Part shown: positions 11,214-22,480 of the stretch, piece after piece
Numbering within the stretch: position 1 is the first letter of the stretch
How the letters are laid out: every line of letters begins with the position of its first letter
NCBI GenBank assembly: GCA_037893245.1
Contig: JBAIAA010000599.1
Location: forward strand, 2,046,001-2,110,000
Length of the DNA: 64,000 nt
Direction of reading: 5' to 3'
Source: Crossaster papposus
Lineage: Eukaryota > Echinodermata > Asteroidea > Velatida > Solasteridae
Translations under genes and position numbers: made by a program
The notes under the pieces: model-generated
What the model saw: only the letters and a program-made list of their open reading frames with translations
What the model was told of the DNA's origin: nothing
Databases searched by the model: none

Positions 11214-12450
11214 TTATTGCTCAGCAATTCTACGTCGTCTTCTGAGAATTTCTCTACCTGCTGTGTCAATTGCTTTTTTGCAAAGCTTCCATTGCTCTGA
11301 CTTCAGTCCCTCCGGTACCTGTATAAGACGAAAAAAGTGGTGTTCTGCCAAATCTAACCGTACTTGGTCTAATAGGCCTCTCTCTCCTACTGCTTGGTTG
11401 CACCTATTGTTTGCCAACTCGTCCTCGGTGAAAATCTTACGAGATAGTTTTACTGCAAAATTTACATAGGATGAACTCCCACGGTGAATAGCTGTCAACT
11501 CATCGATGGTAAATTGTTCATCCGCTTCACCTTCAACATGGTTTCGGCCATTGGCTGCATTAATATTATCATCAACAACGGCCGGAACCATGTTGAAGCC
11601 ATCTCTACCAGCTGGATGTAACTGAGCCAACATTCGCTCCAACATGTCAAAACGTGTATTGAGTAAACGTTGGTTTTCTTTTATTGGTGTTGAGATCATT
11701 TATTATCCGGTTGTAATCTCCCCCGTACATTATGGGGAGAAAGGGATCAATTTCTGCCATTTCGTTTTGACCATCAACCTCAGCTGCTGCATTTATGTTA
11801 TTGTCATGTCCGTCTTCACGTTCGTCATCATTGTCACTCCCGTCATCATTGTCACTCCCATCACTTGTATCCCCCTCTTGTCTGTCATTTTCATTGTCAA
11901 CATCTTGGTTTGTGTTTTGGTTTTGACTATTCTCGTCATCAGTGTTGTCACTGTCATAATCATTCTTGTCATTGTCACCTTCTTCGTCTGTTTCATGGTC
12001 TCCACTATACTATCACTGTCTTTGTCAGTGTCTGGGTCATGATCCCCACTGTCATTCTCTTTGTCAGTGTCACCTTCTTGGTCTGTGTCATTGTCTCGAT
12101 TGTCATCCTCGTCTTCAGTATTGTCACTGTCTTGACTATTCTCTTTGTCAGTGTCACCTTCTTGGTCGGTGTTAGGGGCCTGACTATCATCGTCATTGTC
12201 AGTGTCACTGTCATTAAATTTGTATACGTCATGTCCGTCATCACTTTCCATCTCGACATCATATGTCTCTCCTTCCTCTTTGTCATCTCGTTTTCTTTTT
12301 TTACCCCGTTTTGCTTCTTCTTCACCATTTGTTCCTTATTCCTAACGGTCCCCTTCTTCCCGACGGTCCCCTTGTTCCCGACGGTCTCCTCCTTCTTCCC
12401 GACGGTCTCCTCCTTCTTCCCGACGGTCTCCTCCTTTTTCCCGACGGTCT
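11214..12450 (-). pseudogene. Truncated tandem copy of the BEN-domain exon
   Basis: This minus-strand segment repeats, at well above 95% identity, the last exon of the BEN gene at 12786-14632. It carries the complete BEN domain (to TGA/TAA at 11214), the linker and part of the acidic region, but stops abruptly inside the GDRREE repeat at 12450, where it abuts MITE copy 2. It also lacks one of three short DNA repeats present in the other copy, and has an extra base after TTTTATTG (about 11681) that shifts the frame just upstream of the BEN part. With no upstream exons of its own it is presumably non-functional, unless reached by read-through splicing. Confidence 0.75.
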
Positions 12451-12694
12451 CCAGTTCGCGCCGGGATTATTTTAACATCACCGAGCTGAGGGCGGGATTA
12501 TTTTTAACGAAACCCGAAGCGGGTTCAGGCCGATAGTGCCGGGAAGCACACCCACGCATTATTGGCTTTGCTCGCTGCTGACCGACATTTCCGAACTTGA
12601 ACTTGGCATGTCTATGCGTCATCCGTTTGGGGAAAACTTTGGGGAGAATTTGGGGAAATGTTTGCGTTTATATACGTCATCCGGCGCGAACTGG
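12451..12694. mobile_element. MITE of the CCAGTTCGCGCCGG family, copy 2
   Basis: Nearly identical to copy 1 and located at the same place relative to the adjacent BEN exon, so both arose by tandem duplication of MITE plus exon. The right end is followed by TTAA. The left end directly joins the CCGACGGTCT satellite with no TTAA, which marks the duplication breakpoint. Confidence 0.75.
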
Positions 12695-12785
12695 TTAACA
12701 AAATATATAGGTAGAATAACAAGCAATGAAAGCCAGTTTGAAAAATTTGAAAATTGATAGTTATTCTTCTGATCAAATGTTTTGG

Positions 12786-15700
12786 TTATTGCTCAGCAAT
12801 TCTACGTCGTCTTCTGAGAATTTCTCTACCTGCTGTGTCAATTGCTTTTTTGCAAAGCTTCCATTGCTCTGACTTCAGTCCCTCCGGTACCTGTATAAGA
12901 CGAAAAAAGTGGTGTTCTGCCAAATCTAACCGTAATTGGTCTAATAGGCCTCTCTCTCCTACTGCTTGGTTGCACCTATTGTTTGCCAACTCGTCCTCGG
13001 TGAAAATCTTACGAGATAGTTTTACTGCAAAATGTACATAGGATGAACTCCCACGGTGAATAGCTGTCAACTCATCGATTGTAAATTGTTCATCCGCTTC
13101 ACCTTCAACATGGTTTCGGCCATTGGCTGCATTAATAGTATCATCAACAACGGCCGGAACCATGTTGAAGCCATCTTTACCAGCTGGATGTAACTGAGCC
13201 AACATTCGCTCCAACATGTCAACACGTGTATTGAGTAAACGTTGGTTTTCTTTTATTGTGTTGAGATCATTTATTATCCGGTTGTAATCTCCCCCGTACA
13301 TTATGGGGAGAAAGGGATCAATTTCTGCCATTTCGTTTTGACCATCAACCTCAGCTGCTGCATTTATGTTATTGTCATGTCCGTCTTCACGTTCGTCATC
13401 ATTGTCACTCCCGTCATCATTGTCACTCCCGTCATCATTGTCACTCCCATCACTTGTATCCCCCTCTTGTCCGTCATTTTCATTGTCAACATCTTGGTTT
13501 GTGTTTTGGTTTTGACTATTCTCGTCATCAGTGTTGTCACTGTCATAATCATTCTTGTCATTGTCACCTTCTTCGTCTGTTTCATGGTCTCCACTATACT
13601 ATCACTGTCTTTGTCAGTGTCTGGGTCATGATCCCCACTGTCATTCTCTTTGTCAGTGTCACCTTCTTGGTCTGTGTCAGTGTCACCTTCTTGGTCTGTG
13701 TCATTGTCTCGATTGTCATCCTCGTCTTCAGTATTGTCACTGTCTTGACTATTCTCTTTGTCAGTGTCACCTTCTTGGTCGGTGTTAGGGGCCTGACTAT
13801 CATCGTCATTGTCAGTGTCACTGTCATTAAACTTGTATACGTCATGTCCGTCATCACTTTCCATCTCGACATCATCTGTCTCTCCTTCCTCTTTGTCATC
13901 TCGTTTTCTTTTTTTACCCCGTTTTGCTTCTTCTTCACCATTTGTTCCTTCTTCCTGACGGTCCCCTTCTTCCCGACGGTCCCCTTGTTCCCGACGGTCT
14001 CCTCCTTCTTCCCGACGGTCTCCTCCTTCTTCCCGACGGTCTCCTCCTTTTTCCCGACGGTCTCCTCCTTCTTCCCGACGGTCTCCTCCTTCTTCCCGAC
14101 GGTCTCCTCCTTCTTCCCGACGGTCTCCTCCTTCTTCCCGACAGTCCCCTTCTTCCCTACGGTCCCCTTCTTCCCTACGGTCTCCTTCTTCCCTACGGTC
14201 TCCTTCTTCTTCCCTACGGTCTCCTTCTTCTTTCCGACGGTCTCCTTCTTCTTCCCGACGGTCTCCTTCTTCTTCCCGACGGTCTCCTCCTTCTTCCCGA
14301 CGGTCTCCTCTTTCTTCCCGACGGTCCCCTTCTTCCCGACGGTCCCCTTCTTCTTCCCTACGGTATCCTTCTTCTTCCCTACGGTCTCCTTCTTCTTCCC
14401 TACGGTCTCCTTCTTCTTCCCTACGGTCTCCTTCTTCTTCCCTACGGTCTCTTTCTTCTTCCCGACGGTCTCCTTCTTCTTCCCGACGGTCTCCTTCTTC
14501 CCGACGGTCCCCTTCTTCGTTTCTTTTGTCTCCGTGTTCTTGTAGTTTCTCCCGCACCACCCTTCCAACTGCAATAATTTCGGCTTTTGCTTTCGCCTTT
14601 GTCTTCCTTTTGTTCTTGCCTTTTCTAAGTGGCTTTAATAAAATGAAAATTAGACTTTTGTTGACTATTCATATGCGGGTGTATGGTTTCTTTGTTCAAA
14701 TATCAATGTTCAAAATCAATAATATTCGCCCTAACATCGTGAAAGTGTGCTGTTGACACATAGTCCAGGCAAAATACTTAATTCGGTTTTGTTGACCTAA
14801 CACAAATTGCAACAAAATTGTTTTCACCACTGCACTTCTATAATGTCCCTAGAATAACCTACTAAATTTTTTTTTAATCCAAGTGGTTGAAATATGACTA
14901 ATTTGCATAAATTATTTTGGTTATTCTCCTTACATATCCTTACATTTTCTAAAGCTTGTAAGTGACTGAATTATTATGAAAATATAGTAATGGTCCAAAA
15001 TGACCACAATTATACCCTATAATTTGCATGCATTTACGGTGTCTCCAGATGTCATCAAGTAGTCAGTATTGACGAGCTTCAAATTCACCAAGTTGCTTAC
15101 TGGCACAGTTATTGTATTAAAACCTTATTGAAAATCATATAAACAATGATAACATTGTGATATTTAGCCCAGCAAACAAAAACTTTGAAAAAATGGTGTG
15201 TCTATAAATTGGGCTAAAAGATAGGTGAAGGGTTGCCTAAGGTGAGAGACTTGAACAAGTTCATGGAATCCCCCCAAATTAAAGATTTTTGTAGTTTGCA
15301 ATAATTATATCTACGTTAAAAGGTATTTTGGGGATTTTCTTGAACTTGTTCAAGTCTCCCATGTTGGGCAACCCTTTAACTACTTTTTCGCTCAATTTAT
15401 GGACACACCATTTTCCCCTTTTGCTAAATATCACAACGTAATGTTATCATTGTCCATTAGGTTTTAATATAACTGTGCCAGTAATTAAGCAACTTGGTGA
15501 ATTTGAAGCTCACCAATACTGACTACTTTGTGATATCTGGAGACAGTGTAATGTGCGCACATTTATGGGTTCAGGAAGTTGTCATTTTGGATAATTACTA
15601 TGTTCACATAATTATTTAGTCACTTATATGCTTTAGAAAATGTAAGGATATGTAAGTAGAATCACCAAAATAAACTTTTCAAAAAAATATATAAAAAATA

Positions 15701-16604
15701 ATATACCCAAATATATGAAAATAATTATATTACGCGACAGGGATTAAAGATTTATGCAAATCAGTCATACATGTATTTCCACCACTTGAATTTTAAGAGA
15801 CTTTTAATATGTTATTGCGGGGACCTTTTACAAATGCATTGTGGTTAAAAAGATTTTGTTGCAATTTGTGCGAGGTTAAAACTTATTTTCCCTGGACTGA
15901 CGGGCACGATGTAGAAATGAAACACTAATACATTTACAGGTCAAATGCATGCGTTGGGTATGGTCAATTTACACGTACACAGAATAACCGAATATTTTTT
16001 CTCTATATTCACAATATATTTATTACATATTCCAGGCCTAAAACTAAACTATACAACATTAATAAAATTTAAAAAAATATTAAAAATCCCAGAGTAAATA
16101 AATATCGTTGGAGAAACTAATTACAAACGAAGGTTTTGAAGCTTTTTATAGTAATTACCTTTTTACCACCTTTGTTTAACTTCCCCCAGTCCCGATCTGC
16201 TTGGTTTAAGATCGTTCTGTCATCTAATCAAAGCAACAAAATAAAAGGTATTAATGCCTGATTGTTGGACAAGTACGAAATATTTTGTTACTAAGCTAAA
16301 CATTATTTGAATTGTTTGTGCTAAATTATAACAATTGCTGTTTTAGGCCAAATATAAATTGCTGTTTCACTGCGTAAAACCGAGAAGCTGTTATTATGAG
16401 ACTAAAAATAAACCCGGTATTTGTTGCTAAAGGACTTACCAGACATGCAAACCACCTTGGCTTTAAGCAGTTTGCCTTTCCAGGGTGCCAAAACCGATGT
16501 TCCAACTTTAATTTCGTTGTGGGGGTGGTCATGTTGAAGTTGTAGAGTTTTTATTATTGCTGTTAACGAGTCTACCTCGAATATCACCAAACTCTCCTTT
16601 GGAA
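12786..16604 (-). CDS. BEN-domain protein gene (3' exons; shared frameshift)
   Basis: Exons joined in phase on the minus strand: 16604-16440, 16223-16159, then 14632-12786. Exon 1 here carries KVGTSVLAPWKGKLLKAKVV, a small beta-barrel-like segment often seen ahead of BEN domains. The next exon gives DDRTILNQADRDW. The last exon opens with a Lys-rich segment, runs through a GDRREE repeat and a long Asp/Glu-rich tract, and ends with the BEN domain (about 110 residues: AVKLSRKIFTEDELAN, LIQVPEGLKSEQWKLC, REILRRRR). BEN domains bind DNA and act in chromatin repression. Near 13590-13610 the acidic frame must shift by one base to reach the BEN frame, and the same shift exists in the duplicate copy. 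The 5' exon preceding 16604 (which must end in phase 1) was not found. Function as a nuclear DNA-binding protein is inferred. Confidence 0.7.
13955..14520 (-). repeat. 18-bp coding minisatellite (Gly-Asp-Arg-Arg-Glu-Glu repeat)
   Basis: About 30 copies of an 18-bp unit around CCGACGGTCTCCTTCTT, with 15-bp variants, lie inside the BEN gene's last exon. On the minus strand they encode GDRREE or GDRREEE repeats in frame with the flanking acidic sequence. Length differences keep multiples of three, as expected under selection on the reading frame. Confidence 0.75.
14762..15899. mobile_element. Fold-back element, ~1.1-kb imperfect palindrome in BEN intron
   Basis: The left arm starts AGTCCAGGCAAAAT and the right arm ends TTTTCCCTGGACT. 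Further paired blocks are CCAAGTGGTTGAAAT with ATTTCCACCACTTG, TTACATATCCTTACATTTTC with its complement near 15640, and CACCAAGTTGCTTACTGGCAC with its complement near 15480. The centre is near 15320. The right arm has an extra ~70 bp at about 15680-15750. It encodes nothing and lies wholly within an intron of the BEN gene. Confidence 0.8.
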
Positions 16605-16933
16605 CTTGATGAACAAAAAAAAAAAATAGTTGCAATCATCTTTCTGCTGTTGCTGCTGCTGCTAGTTGTAGTATTATTTTGGATTTAGGCCAATAGTTTC
16701 TTTTAACATTGACATCACTTGCCTGCTGGACCAGTTATCGTTACTTTTCACTGTTGTAGTTTTTATGTACTTTTTGTCTGTTCCAGAGTACAAAGAAGCA
16801 GACATAACCAACTCTGATTGTTTGATTACGTGTGTGGCGTAACGCATTTTTTTCAATTTCTATTGTTACCGCATTACAATTTTCTTTAGTAAAATGTTTA
16901 TATATTTTGGGGTGATATTGTTTGTGAATAGCG
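16605..16933. other. Non-coding interval upstream of the BEN exons
   Basis: No exon with matching phase could be identified. Short minus-strand open frames here have no domain that I recognise. Confidence 0.3.
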
Positions 16934-17042
16934 TATCGCAAATACCGCTGCCGATGGGAAAGAGGGCAAACATTGCCTCTTTTTCCTTCCCACAATCCCC
17001 TGTGACCATTGTGACGTCACAATGGCAGGGGTATTTGCGATA
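16934..17042. mobile_element. 109-bp element with perfect 13-bp inverted ends
   Basis: Starts TATCGCAAATACC and ends GGTATTTGCGATA. Inside, CATTGTGACGTCACAATG is a perfect palindrome containing a CRE-like TGACGTCA. It may be a short MITE or a regulatory hairpin. No target duplication is evident. Confidence 0.5.
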
Positions 17043-17574
17043 TAATCTATGGTATTTAGCCGACTCTTTTAATGTATGACCCTACTATACATGTACTAAG
17101 TACTAGGCCAACAGGTTTTGTTTACACTGAATGACATTTTATTTATTTAGGCCTATTTTTTGTTATTTGTGGAATTATTTCTATCCTTGAAAAATGGAAT
17201 ATGTTAGGCCTAAAAATTAAATGAATTGCACCATCCATAGATTAGAGCAGATAAACCCTGTTTCAATTTTTAATTTGCCTGTAATTTTTCTGCCTGAATT
17301 TTTCTCTGCCTGAATTTTTCTCTGCCTGACGTTTGTGAGATATATCACAACTTTTAAAAGCCAGAGACAGAGTTACTAAAATCAATAACAGCGCCGACTG
17401 AATTCGCCCAAAATAAATTAGGGTAGGCCTAATTACCAATGATTTGGCCTTATTTTGGTTGTCTAACATTAGCTTTAACAAACTTTAGCAAATTTAACAA
17501 ATATTAAAAAGCATCAATAACATACATGTACTTAATATAACAAATATCCAGGTCAGCCTGTGCTACTGTTAATA

Positions 17575-17665
17575 CAATGCAGTCGTCCTACGCGCGAGGT
17601 CCCTGCGTGGTAGTCTACATACATGTAATTACATGCAGTCGTCCAACGCGCGAGGTCCCTGGACA
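17575..17665. repeat. Pair of ~27-bp direct repeats
   Basis: ATGCAGTCGTCCTACGCGCG and ATGCAGTCGTCCAACGCGCG, each followed by AGGTCCCT, occur at 17577 and 17634. The ACGCGCGAGGTCCCT core resembles the reverse complement of the 12-bp satellite at 7.7 kb. A TACATGTACATGT-rich stretch follows (17685-17775). Confidence 0.55.
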
Positions 17666-18182
17666 TGCTGTACTTGTACATGATGATGACTATGTGCAAC
17701 ATGTCGGCCTCCATACCGTACCGTACCTGTGTGTACATGTACATGTTACATGTACGCGTTACATGTACATTGTACACATACACACATACGTGGGGGTGTG
17801 TTTGTCTTTCGTACTCACCGAGGAGTTGTGCGCGCACACACACCCACGTTTCGAGGAGTTTTTATTGTGTGACCAGTAATTTGAGGAGCTCCTCAATCTT
17901 TCATGTGCGTTAAATCACTTCTAGAGGGCGCTGTTTATCAATTTTTGGTTACTTTGAAAAACTCCTCAAATTTACTAGAGTCGGCACAGTTTTTCTCAAA
18001 TTGCCTGTGTGCGTGCGAGCAGCGTGTGTTTTTCTGATGGACTCATGTTGCATAGCGCCCTCTGGGAAACTCCTCAAGTTGTGGGCCGGTTTTCGCGCGC
18101 TCCAGACATTGCTGCCAGATATCTGAGGAGGATTCGAGTGCGGACCATCCATCGATCAACATTTCAACGTGCCGTAACAAAA

Positions 18183-18303
18183 ATGAACTTCGGAAAAAAA
18201 CATCTGACGAAAAAGCACCCAGACGAGAAAGCCCTGCAATATCATGTTAACTCTAGTTACGATCGAGTGAGGGACTTTAGTGTCCGCGACACAGAACTAA
18301 AAG
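18183..18303 (+). CDS. Possible short first exon, unrecognised
   Basis: An ATG at 18183 opens 40 codons of polar, compositionally protein-like sequence (starts MNFGKKHLTKKHPDEK) that end at a plausible donor, AAAAG|GTAGGA. The surrounding 17.9-18.4 kb is richer in CpG than its neighbours, as at a promoter. I found no downstream partner exon and no domain, so this is weak. Confidence 0.2.
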
Positions 18304-19282
18304 GTAGGAAAAAATACTACCCGGCCGTAGCGTACTGCGTAGTCCCGTACATGACATGGCACTAGACCACGTGGCACGTGATTAGCGAAAACGTCCAAAT
18401 TTGTATGTTAGTTTTTACGACTGTAAAATTTAAATATCTTTCGTTATGGTTGAGCTACAGTACAGTGAGATACCACCCACCATTGTAAATCATTTTGTAT
18501 GCTTTACAAAATGGACATGGTTTAAAATGTTTTTAATCGAACTTAAAAAAAATTGGTAAACTTAGACGTACTACGTAGGGTAGCCCAGGCCTAGTCTTAG
18601 TCTAGATGGCCCCGCACTAAAGTACACTCTGTGCCAGGGGGGAGGGGGAACAATTTTCTCACGCGAAAAATAAGAGTTTTTGGCATCCAATCTTAACATC
18701 TTGTCTTTTGTAGTTGTAAAAGGTTGTTATTTACCTTAATTTTTATCATCTAGTAATGACAAAAATTGTATTGAAAATTTAAAAAGCAGTCGAAATTTTT
18801 TTAGCGTTGACGTACCGTTGTTGCGCGTGAAGATTGTGCACAAATACTCAAACAACGTTAACAAATACCTCCCCTAAAAAGGGCAATAATAATTGATAAA
18901 TTGTGAAAAATCGTGCTTCGAACCTACTCATTTTTTTCCATGGATACGTTAAAAAAGGATGTAGCAGTGATATACTGAATTTTTTTAAAAATCTGCCTGT
19001 GAACCCCTTACGTTTTATCGTGTTGTTTTCGAACTAAAATGGCAGAAAATTACATCGCCCCAAAAAAACTTTGTGTAGATCGTGCCTGTGTACCTGGCTT
19101 TGCGGACGTTGTATAAATCACTGAATTCGGGAAGCGAGCACGGAGCAAATTTGTACGTGTTTCAATGGTGCAGTTCGAGGTAGCGATCTATACGTATTTA
19201 CTGTGTGCGATGTGTGGCTCATGAGCGTGGAAGAATGAATGAGATACATTTCAACGTTGGTGGCGCACTTTGTTGGGGCCCC
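18304..19282. other. Non-coding interval
   Basis: Nothing supportable as a gene or repeat beyond short A/T tracts and a G-rich patch near 18640. Confidence 0.3.
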
Positions 19283-20405
19283 CCCTACTCTGTGCTATAG
19301 GCCTTACGTCCATCAGTGCAAAAAAACCTGGATTAGTTTCACTTATTTGATGTAAATCATTCGGTCTCAAACTCGGCTTGCAGGTTCATTTATTATAGCG
19401 CATTAACCCTAACTCCCTACACAACAAAGGAAGTTGGAGGATTTTGAAGGAATTGTATTGTTCAATAACAATGGTGAGGGACTTTTTCGTGATTTCGTCT
19501 GGTATAATTTCTCTAAATCTGCTTAAAAAAATTTCAAAAAAATAGGGATAAATGCAAAACAATATAGCGGAACAAGTCTGTGCAAGCTCGTCGCACCGAA
19601 CAACAGAATTCGATGAGCTGTGCATGCCTGCGCAGACTTGATCCGCCATATTGTTTTGTGTTCATCACGAATTTTTGGAAACTTTATAACGCAGATTTAG
19701 AGACAAATTACACCAGACGGAACCACGGAAAAGTCCTAATTTTAGGGAAATATCGATGAGCTATAAGAAATGAACCTGCATGCCGAGTTTGAGACCGAAT
19801 GATTTCCATGACATAACTTAGTTTGAGTAACTTGGACCCAAAAATCACCTTTTTAAACATTTTTTGGACATGGTCTGGTGATATTAGGGTCCAAGCAAGA
19901 GCCATTTGAATCGCTGTACGAAATGTCTGCACATCGATCCCCCATGGCCATGACCTGCAGTAGATGGCTGTAGCACAGTGCATGGAACAGGTAACAGCCG
20001 TTGACTTTGCTCAACAATGGCTACGTGCATTTGAATCGGCGAACATTGCTCCACATTTTGAGGCCAGATTTTCTCACTTTCTTCAAAGGTAAGAACACAC
20101 CGATAGTGTTAGTGTCTTCATTGATCCTTAGTGCCTACTCGGGACTTAACAAGCAGCATTTTTGTAAGTGGCCGTTTTCCGTGACATTTTGGGGGAAAGA
20201 AAAGTGTGGGAGCTAGGTCATGTGGGAAATCGATGTGCAGACATTTCGTACAGCGATTCAAATTGCTCTTGCTTGGACCCTAATATCACCCGACCATGTC
20301 CAAATGTTAAAAAAGGTAATTTTTAGGTGCAATAAATTTACTCGGACTAGACATAACTTATGTTTTTTGCACTGATGGACGTATGGTCTATAGCACAGAG
20401 TGTAC
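19283..20405. repeat. Nested inverted repeats around a candidate first exon
   Basis: One inverted pair spans 19360-19806, with TCATTCGGTCTCAAACTCGG complementary to CCGAGTTTGAGACCGAATGA and a centre near 19600. A second pairs 19840-19950 with 20222-20335: ATCGATGTGCAGACATTTCG is complementary to CGAAATGTCTGCACATCGAT. The outermost pair is CTCTGTGCTATAG with TACGTCCATCAGTGCAAAAA near 19290-19330 against its complement at 20350-20400. The loop of the second pair contains the 19964-20088 exon. Confidence 0.65.
19964..20088 (+). CDS. Candidate first exon of the B-box/tyrosine-recombinase gene
   Basis: An ATG at 19964 starts 41 codons plus two bases (MAVAQCMEQV...ending ARFSHFLQ) and stops at a strong donor, CAAAG|GTAAGA. 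The phase-2 end matches exactly the phase required by the B-box exon at 23855, whose first base completes an Arg codon. Composition is ordinary globular/helical protein. The assignment rests on phase and order alone. The exon sits between arms of an inverted repeat, so it might belong to a duplicated promoter region. Confidence 0.4.
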
Positions 20406-20567
20406 TCTATTGCGGGTCATAGGCTAGGGCTAACGTAAGGAGTAAGTACATGATCGATGATATTTGCATTTCTATTCATTATGCTTTAGGTAGGCCTAGT
20501 CCTTACGTAAAGCTACCTCAGTCATACATGTAGCTAGTCCGAGTTATCGTTCTTTTTAACATTTTAA

Positions 20568-20772
20568 CCAGTTCGCGCCGGATGACGTATATATAAACGC
20601 AAAAATTTCCCAAAATTCAAAACGGATGACGCATAAACACGCCAAGTTCAAGTTCGGAAATGTATGTCAGCAGCGCGCAAGGCCGGAAATGCGTGGGTGT
20701 GCTTCCCGGCACTATCAGCCTGAACACACTTCGTCGGCTCGGCGATGTAAAAATAATCCCGGCGCGAACTGG
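20568..20772. mobile_element. MITE of the CCAGTTCGCGCCGG family, intact TTAA flanks
   Basis: TTAA (20564-20567), then CCAGTTCGCGCCGG, and at the other end CCGGCGCGAACTGG, then TTAA (20773-20776). At 205 bp it is the cleanest copy in the window. It is in the opposite orientation to copies 1 and 2 (GTGTGCTTCCCGGCACTATC reads as their complement). Confidence 0.85.
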
Positions 20773-20776
20773 TTAA

Positions 20777-21539
20777 CAAACTTTACTTTCTGGCGCAAGT
20801 CCAGACCAATGCATTGTTCTCATGTATGTGACGTGGGCGAGTGCTCGACCATTATTTTAAGGGGTGAATTATCTTGTTTTCATTAAGCGCAAGTAGATGC
20901 ATGATATGGTGTGCTGCATACACAACTTCCAGCGTTGGTCACTTCAACGTGCCTATTAGGTTGTTTAATGTTATAAAAATGGACGCAATTTTTTAAAACA
21001 TTAACAAAAATGAAAGCTATGTAGTACAACAGCACATCACATCCACGTTGCCATTATTAAATGTCTTTCGTAGCGAAAATGAAAAAAATTGGAGCACGAT
21101 ACATGCATGCGACTTGCGGCACAAGGATATATACCTTCTACAAACTGGTAACATGTAATTGTGCATGCAAATAAAGCCGCATTGCGGTTCCCAGTGTAGT
21201 GTGGTATTTAATCAGCACACAAATATTTTGCAAACAAAATAATCTTTCCGACCTACCGACCCTATTTTGAAAATTTCTATGCTTTAGTGGCCTACCTGTT
21301 TCAACCTGTTTTGTCATTTTGTCATGATGTGAAGTGAATTTCAGTCAATGATGAAGATTCAAGGATTAAAATGACTGACGGACACTCGGTGCTGGTATGT
21401 GCTACATGTATGTTAGATAGAAGCTATACAACTTTACAAGTTCTTTCTGAAATTTCTTCATTACATAGTTTGTATATTATCCGCTTTCAACCGGGATCTA
21501 GGTGTAAATAATACTTTATCACATTACACTCTGTTCCAG
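20777..21539. other. Non-coding intron-like interval
   Basis: No gene seen. The stretch 21235-21275 (CCGACCTACCGACCCTATTTT) is related to the interior of the GGCATAA MITE. Confidence 0.35.
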
Positions 21540-21552
21540 AGTCTACACATGT

Positions 21553-21668
21553 TTTGCAGCCTACACATGTACATGTATTGCAGCCTACACATGTATTGCA
21601 GCCTACACATGTATTGCAGCCTACACATGTATTGCAGCCTACACATGTATTGCAGCCTACACATTCTG
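21553..21668. repeat. 18-bp tandem repeat
   Basis: About six copies of CCTACACATGTATTGCAG, with a 6-bp expansion (ACATGT) in one copy. It gives a spurious Cys-Val-Gly-Cys-Asn-Thr reading on the minus strand. Confidence 0.85.
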
Positions 21669-21989
21669 TCGTCACTACACAGGTTACCGGGATATCACCC
21701 CCAAGGTAAGATCCTATTTTTTCAATGACCGATTGAGGATCTTAAAATGCCCTGCTATTATTCCTTGTCTTTTTCCTCAAGAAACCCCCACCAACCCCTC
21801 TCCCTCTAACAGAAACATTTGCTGTTTTGTTTTCGTTTTAAATAACTGCTTGAGATTTCTCTTGGGCCTACTCTATGCTGAGACAAAAACACTTTTCAGC
21901 ATTACATTGTACATGTACATGCTTGATATCTCAAACTACTATTTTGTTTTTAAGTTGTTTTAGGCTTAAGAGGTTGACTGTGTGCAGCA

Positions 21990-22480
21990 GTGATTGGGGT
22001 TTTGAGACCTGGTCTCAGTCTGGAGACCATCTCCATATCGTTTTTGTTTAGGTCTCGGTCTCGGTCTTGTCCAAGCAAAGTCATGGGTCTCACAGTCTCG
22101 TGTTTTACCCTCGAGACCCGTCGTGACCACAGCAAAATGTGTTGCACCACAAAAATCTAGTCTTCATCCTGAACATAAACGATGCTGTACGACACTGTAG
22201 AGAGAAAGAGAGGTCAAATGTTGTGAATTAACTCCAAACTGTTCTGTCTCTATCAATGTTAGTTTTTATGAGGTCGACCTGTTTTGCTATATGTCGGTCA
22301 TAGACTAGTTTCAATATTTAGATTTAGTAATGGCTCAAACACCATACATTTTTGTCATGTTTGGTCTCGGACTACAAAATTCTAGTTCTCGGAAGTGCTG
22401 TCTCGGTCTCGTAAGCCTTGGTCTCGGTCCCGGTCTTGAAAGCCTTGGTCTTGGTCTCGGTCTCGGACATACATGTAAGA
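21990..22480. repeat. GGTCTC/GAGACC-rich region
   Basis: The hexamer GGTCTC/GGTCTT recurs many times at 22000-22115 and 22365-22475, separated by about 250 bp without it. The two clusters could be ends of one degenerate repeat-derived element. No coding content. Confidence 0.5.

Noticed and set aside
13454-14577. Plus-strand Phe/Pro/Thr- and Leu-rich ORFs opposite the BEN gene
   Set aside because: Antisense shadows of the GDRREE and Asp/Glu-rich coding region, which is supported by splice phase and the BEN domain on the minus strand.
21553-21668. CRISPR-like direct repeats
   Set aside because: 18-bp head-to-tail repeats with no spacers in a eukaryotic genome; a simple minisatellite.
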